Positions 60,380 to 64,000 of a stretch of 64,000 nucleotides of DNA are shown piece after piece. The position numbers and the translations under genes were made by a program. Source of the stretch: JBKBKC01 sp046294265. Lineage in GTDB: Bacteria > Pseudomonadota > Alphaproteobacteria > Rhodobacterales > Rhodobacteraceae. The notes under the pieces are model-generated. The model was not told where the DNA came from. It saw nothing but the letters and a program-made list of their open reading frames with translations, and made no database searches. The stretch covers positions 62,001 through 126,000 of the forward strand of contig JBKBKC010000012.1 in assembly GCA_046294265.1 (NCBI GenBank). Direction: 5' to 3'. Each line of letters starts with the position of its first letter. The stretch's first letter is position 1.

Positions 60380-61717
60380 CTATTGCCCGCGTGTCGCCGC
60401 CCGGATCACCGCGGGCCACATCGCCCCCATCGTCACCGCACGGGCGATGTTCAGAACCATCAACCCCGCCCAAAGGCCATGATTTCCGAACGCGGGCAAG
60501 AGCCAGACCAGCGCGCCCGCATAAACCGCCACCGACCAGAGCATCGCCCGCCGCATCTCGCGCGTCAGCGTGGCGCCGATGAACACCCCGTCCAGCATCC
60601 AGCTCGCCAGCCCCACCAGCGGCGCGGCCACCAGCCAGGGCAGATAGACCCGCGCCTCGGCCCGCACCTCGGGGGCCGTGGCCATCAGGTCGATGATCGC
60701 GGGACCGAACGCCAGAAACGCCCCGCACAGCAGCACCGTCCCGCCGAAAGCCCAGACCGAGGCCATCCACGCCCCCCGCCGCGCCATCGCCACCGACCGC
60801 GCGCCCACCGCCTGCCCCACCAGCGCCTCGGCCGCAAAGGCAAAACCGTCCAGCGCATAGGCCGCCACCTCGAGGAACTGCAACAGCACCTGATTGGCCG
60901 CCAGCGTCACATCCCCCATCCCGGCCCCGAGAAAGATGAAGGTGGTGAACGACCCCTGCAGCAGCACCGACCGGATCATGATGTCGGTGTTCACCCCGGC
61001 CATCCGCTGCAGAGCTGCGCGATCCCTCACCCGCACCCAGGCCGCGCCGAACACGGCACCGAACGCATCGCGGCAGAACCACAGGCCAAGGCCCAGCCCC
61101 GACCATTCCGCGATCAGCGTGGCCACCGCCACGCCGGGCACGCCCCAGCCAAGCCCCAGCACGAACCACAGGTCCAGCGCGATGTTCAGCCCGTTCATCC
61201 AGACCTGCAGCACGAACACTGCCCGCGTCCGCTCCAGCGCGATCAGCCAGCCGGTGACGGCATACAATCCGATGGTCGCGGGCGCGCCCCAGATGCGGAT
61301 CGCCAGATACTGCCGCGCCAGCCCCTCGACCTCATCGCTCGCCGGGGCCACCTGGAACGCGGCCCACATGATCGGCCCCTGCAAGGCAACCAGCAGCACC
61401 CCCGCCGCCGCCCCGATCAGCAGCGCGCGATACAGCACCGCCGACCGCTCCGCCGCGTCCCCCGCCCCATGCGCCTGCGCGGCCAGACCGCTGGTGCCCA
61501 TCCGCAGGAACCCGAAGATCCAGTAGAAGGACGCGAGCACGATGGCCCCCACCCCCACCGCGCCGATGGGGGCGGCCAGGCCCATCTGCCCCACCACGCC
61601 GGTATCCACCGCGCCCAGCAAGGGCACCGTGGCGTTCGACAGCACGATGGGCAGTGCAATCCGCAGCACGCGGCCATGGGTGACCGCCGCGCCCCCCGGC
61701 AGGCTTGCGGCGGTCAT
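60380..61717 (-). CDS. MATE family efflux transporter
   Basis: A 445-residue inner-membrane protein with 12 hydrophobic segments in two MatE halves. The start has LRIALPIVLSNATVPLLGAVDTGVVG near 14-39, typical of DinF-type MATE proteins. It extrudes organic compounds with sodium or protons; the substrate is unknown. The ATG overlaps the stop of the upstream thioesterase (ATGA). Confidence 0.9.
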   Translation of the reverse strand: MTAASLPGGAAVTHGRVLRIALPIVLSNATVPLLGAVDTGVVGQMGLAAPIGAVGVGAIVLASFYWIFGFLRMGTSGLAAQAHGAGDAAERSAVLYRALLIGAAAGVLLVALQGPIMWAAFQVAPASDEVEGLARQYLAIRIWGAPATIGLYAVTGWLIALERTRAVFVLQVWMNGLNIALDLWFVLGLGWGVPGVAVATLIAEWSGLGLGLWFCRDAFGAVFGAAWVRVRDRAALQRMAGVNTDIMIRSVLLQGSFTTFIFLGAGMGDVTLAANQVLLQFLEVAAYALDGFAFAAEALVGQAVGARSVAMARRGAWMASVWAFGGTVLLCGAFLAFGPAIIDLMATAPEVRAEARVYLPWLVAAPLVGLASWMLDGVFIGATLTREMRRAMLWSVAVYAGALVWLLPAFGNHGLWAGLMVLNIARAVTMGAMWPAVIRAATRGQ

Positions 61718-62232
61718 CCCCCCTCGTCCGGCCGCTCCGGCATCACGAAATGCCCGGTGCCTTGGGCAAACATCCGCGCGCGGTTGTCCTGCCAGGCCTC
61801 GACATGCACGCTCGCATAGCGCCGCCCCGACCGGTTCACCCGCGCCCGCGCATAGGCGTCACGCGGCAGGCCGGATCGCAGGTAATCCACCGTGAAATCA
61901 ATCGTCTTGGGCAAGCGCGGCAAATGCGCGGGCGCAATCGACGCCGGATCCAGCCGCCCCTGCTCCATCTCTTCCCACAGGATCGACCAGGACAATTCGA
62001 TGATCGCCGTCACCTCCAGAAACGCCGCCGTCACCCCGCCATGCAGAGCCGGGATCAAGGGGTTGCCGATCAACTCGTCCCGGTAGGGCAGCACGGCCGT
62101 CAGCTCATCCCCCCGCCGGTCGAAGGTGATGCCAAGATACTGGATGTAGGGCACCCCCGCCACCAGCGCCCGAAGCGCGCCATCGCGGCGCTGCTTGACC
62201 ACCTGCACAGGCTCGGGCCGCGCGCGCTTCAT
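61714..62232 (-). CDS. PaaI-like hotdog thioesterase 1
   Basis: A 172-residue hotdog-fold thioesterase. The active-site-type segment is ELIGNPLIPALHGGVTAAFLEVTA (about residues 52-75), with a His-Gly-Gly. It likely hydrolyses acyl-CoA. It is longer than typical PaaI (about 140) at both ends. It overlaps both neighbours by 4 bases; the second thioesterase is just upstream. Confidence 0.82.
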   Translation of the reverse strand: MKRARPEPVQVVKQRRDGALRALVAGVPYIQYLGITFDRRGDELTAVLPYRDELIGNPLIPALHGGVTAAFLEVTAIIELSWSILWEEMEQGRLDPASIAPAHLPRLPKTIDFTVDYLRSGLPRDAYARARVNRSGRRYASVHVEAWQDNRARMFAQGTGHFVMPERPDEGG

Positions 62233-62666
62233 GGCCGTGACCCCTCGACCGTAAAGGCCCCCGTGGCCCCTGCCACGGGGCGCCCCTCATCCTCATCCGT
62301 CGCCGTGACCCGCACAAAGGCCACCGACCGCGTGACGTGATAGCACTCCGCCCGCGCCGTGATCCGCTGCCCCGGCGTCGCGGGCCGCATGTAGTCGATG
62401 CGCAGGTCCAGCGTCGCGGTCCCCCCCGGCTGCGACGGATGACACATCACCGCCGCCCCCGACGCCGTGTCCATCAGCGCCGACACCGCCCCGCCATGAA
62501 TCACCCCCGTCGCCGGATCGCCCACGAATCGCGTGTCATAGGGCATCGACACCACCGCCATCCCGGCCCCGATCCGGTCCACCTGCATCCCCAGCGCGCG
62601 GGAATGCGGGATCGCCTCGATGAACTGGCGCGCGATGCGCTCGATTTCGGTCGCTGGATCGGACAT
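62229..62666 (-). CDS. PaaI-like hotdog thioesterase 2
   Basis: About 145 residues. The segment GVIHGGAVSALMDTASGAAV (about 54-73) is the PaaI active-site helix with the His-Gly-Gly and Asp. It likely hydrolyses acyl-CoA thioesters. The start at MSDPAT is chosen; two ATGs upstream (62690, 62741) extend the frame without family similarity. It is the first gene of a four-gene unit (thioesterase, thioesterase, MATE, aminotransferase). Confidence 0.85.
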   Translation of the reverse strand: MSDPATEIERIARQFIEAIPHSRALGMQVDRIGAGMAVVSMPYDTRFVGDPATGVIHGGAVSALMDTASGAAVMCHPSQPGGTATLDLRIDYMRPATPGQRITARAECYHVTRSVAFVRVTATDEDEGRPVAGATGAFTVEGSRP

Positions 62667-62782
62667 GGCTGGCCCCCGGTTTGCCGCCATGATCCCCAAT
62701 CTGCCGCCGCCCGCAACCCCCACAACCGGCATCGTTGCCACGCGCCCCGCCTGCGCTTAGCCTTGCCGCATGGAGGACCGCC

Positions 62783-63160
62783 ATGCCTGACACCCGCCTC
62801 AGCTTCAAGGAGATGTGCGCCCGGTTCGACGTGACCCCGCGCACCCTGCGATATTATGAGTATATCGAGCTTCTGTCGCCCGAAAAAGACGGCAGGGCAA
62901 GGTATTACGGCCCGCGCGAGGTGGCGCGCATGACCCTGATCCTGCGCGGGCGCCGTTTCGGGTTCTCGCTGGAGGAGATTCGCCAGTGGCTCCTGATCTA
63001 CGGCAAGAAGGGCGAGAAACCGCAGCTTCAGGCCTGGATCGACCTCGCCGACCGCCAGTTGGCCGAGCTTGACCGCCAGCGGCACGACCTCGACACCACC
63101 ATCGCCGACCTCGCCGCCCTGCGCGATACCGCCCGGACAGAGCTGGACCGAACCCCCTGA
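62783..63160 (+). CDS. MerR family regulator 1
   Basis: A 125-residue MerR protein. The helix-turn-helix start is SFKEMCARFDVTPRTLRYYE, then RRFGFSLEEIRQWLLIY, and a C-terminal coiled coil (LADRQLAELDRQRHDLDTTI). No Cys is present, so it does not sense metal. GGAGG stands 5 bases before the ATG. It is a paralogue of the next regulator and probably acts in acyl-CoA metabolism by context. Divergent from the thioesterases. Confidence 0.9.
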   Translation: MPDTRLSFKEMCARFDVTPRTLRYYEYIELLSPEKDGRARYYGPREVARMTLILRGRRFGFSLEEIRQWLLIYGKKGEKPQLQAWIDLADRQLAELDRQRHDLDTTIADLAALRDTARTELDRTP

Positions 63161-63217
63161 TCCGCGCGGCCCCGGCGGTTTCGCCAAGACAACCCTGCGT
63201 CACTCGCGATGCTGACG

Positions 63218-63242
63218 TGACGTTCCGTTTACGCGAACGTCA
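63218..63242. promoter_or_regulatory. Perfect palindrome, probable MerR operator
   Basis: TGACGTTC and GAACGTCA with a 9-base spacer (CGTTTACGC), 97 bases before the second MerR gene. Dyads of this shape fit MerR dimers. It is likely the site of one or both regulators. Confidence 0.7.
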
Positions 63243-63338
63243 AGGCATCTGGTAAGACGGAACCACGACGCGCATCTGCCGTTAGGTAAGGCACGGTCAC
63301 TGAGGCCGTCACCCGGGGTAGAGAGTGCGAGAGAGACC

Positions 63339-63731
63339 ATGACGAACGACCTGATGACCATCCGTGACATGTGCGACGCCTTTCAGGTGACCCCGCGCAC
63401 GCTGCGGTTCTACGAACAGAAGGAACTGCTGTTCCCGCTGCGCGAAGGCCAGAAACGGCTTTACTCCCGTCGCGACCGCGGCCGGCTGAAGCTGATCCTG
63501 CGCGGCAAGCGGTTCGGCTTTTCGCTGGAGGATATCCGCCAGCTTCTGGACATGTACGAACGCGACGGCGGCGAGGCGCAGCTGGCGCGCACCTACGAGA
63601 TCGCCAAGGGCCGCCTGGCCGAGATGGAGGCGCAGCGCGCCGAACTGGACGAGGCGATCGCCGAACTGAAGGTCGAGATGGCCAAGGGCGCCCAGATGCT
63701 GGCCGCCACCCGCCGCGCGGCCGCCGAATGA
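63339..63731 (+). CDS. MerR family regulator 2
   Basis: A 130-residue MerR protein, a paralogue of the previous one: IRDMCDAFQVTPRTLRFYEQ, GKRFGFSLEDIRQLLDMY and a long coiled coil (LAEMEAQRAELDEAIAELK). No metal Cys. It lies 45 bases upstream of an acyl-CoA dehydrogenase gene on the same strand, behind a perfect palindrome. It resembles regulators of fatty-acid or branched-chain acyl-CoA genes in alphaproteobacteria (LiuR-like). Confidence 0.9.
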   Translation: MTNDLMTIRDMCDAFQVTPRTLRFYEQKELLFPLREGQKRLYSRRDRGRLKLILRGKRFGFSLEDIRQLLDMYERDGGEAQLARTYEIAKGRLAEMEAQRAELDEAIAELKVEMAKGAQMLAATRRAAAE

Positions 63732-63776
63732 ACTGACGGGCCGCAGGGCCCCCGAGATACGACAGGGAGAGACAAC

Positions 63777-64000
63777 ATGCCGATCTACACCGCCCCCGTG
63801 AAGGACATGCAGTTCCTGCTGCACAATGTGCTCAAGGTCTCCGTCTCCGGCGTGCCGGGCTACGAGGATCTTGACGAAGGCTTCACCGGCGCGGTGTTCG
63901 AAGAGGCGGGCAAGGTCGCCTCCGAGGTTCTCGCCCCCCTCAACGCCGTGGGCGACCGCGAGGGCTGCCGCCTGGAAAACGGCGTCGTGCGCACGCCGAC
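63777..64000 (+). CDS. Acyl-CoA dehydrogenase, 3' end outside window
   Basis: The first 74 codons. MPIYTAPVKDMQFLLHNVLK and GAVFEEAGKVASEVLAPLN are typical of the long acyl-CoA dehydrogenase group that includes DmdC (methylmercaptopropionyl-CoA dehydrogenase). GGGAGA precedes the ATG. It probably starts an operon controlled by the MerR genes before it. Substrate cannot be told from this part. Confidence 0.82.
   Translation, partial: MPIYTAPVKDMQFLLHNVLKVSVSGVPGYEDLDEGFTGAVFEEAGKVASEVLAPLNAVGDREGCRLENGVVRTP

Overview
The window reads as a chromosomal segment of a high-GC alphaproteobacterium of the Rhodobacterales (Rhodobacteraceae/Paracoccaceae). Evidence: strong GC bias at third codon positions, an adrenodoxin-type ferredoxin (FdVI-like), murA next to a DUF2948 gene, a TIGR02186/TauE pair, a GTTC-N7-GTTC LexA box, and MerR regulators beside an acyl-CoA dehydrogenase. 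I cannot name the genus. Most of the window is housekeeping or transport; the accessory signal is a decayed integrase between two tRNA genes near 39 kb.

Layout. 0-2.6 kb: end of a polyamine-type ABC transporter (permease, permease, binding protein). 2.7-6.4 kb: amidase, rpiA, glutathione reductase. 6.5-10.4 kb: hflK-hflC and a DegP-type protease. 10.5-12.8 kb: a lipoprotein, a stand-alone DnaE2-like OB-fold protein under a LexA box, a 2Fe-2S ferredoxin and a secreted FG-GAP-like protein. 12.9-21.3 kb: SDR, DUF1178, Nudix, histone-deacetylase-like protein, thpR, GST, sdaA, sulfotransferase-like protein, EamA transporter, thiamine pyrophosphokinase. 21.4-24.1 kb: a large disordered protein with four 87-bp coding repeats. 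24.1-32 kb: DUF2842, purA, secG, pyrG, SulP transporter with HTH regulator, GH13 glucosidase. 32-36 kb: copper region (copA-hmrR, divergent small HMA protein, TIM-barrel protein). 36.3-38.3 kb: DUF2948, murA, small ORF. 38.4-39.6 kb: tRNA-Thr, integrase remnant, tRNA-Met.

39.7-47.2 kb: hydantoinase-A protein, an rpoN paralogue, a selD fused to a flavoprotein domain, mnmH, and a broken DUF1287 gene. 47.2-47.5 kb: a candidate small RNA with a strong terminator. 47.5-55.6 kb: VOC protein, TIGR02186/TauE pair, then purine nucleoside phosphorylase with a BMP-type nucleoside ABC transporter. 55.7-57.4 kb: rimI-tsaB-nfuA-like cluster. 57.7-62.7 kb: Hint-domain protein, universal stress protein, class IV aminotransferase, MATE transporter, two PaaI thioesterases. 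62.8-64 kb: two MerR regulators and the start of an acyl-CoA dehydrogenase.

How genes work together. The BMP transporter and phosphorylase form a nucleoside uptake and cleavage unit. SelD and MnmH together make 2-selenouridine in tRNA. copA, hmrR and the HMA protein share a divergent control region with two MerR-type long-spacer promoters. No CRISPR array, rRNA operon or intact insertion sequence was seen. Two dispersed repeat families occur between genes; one copy of the PSPTRGEG-coding palindrome sits in frame inside tsaB.
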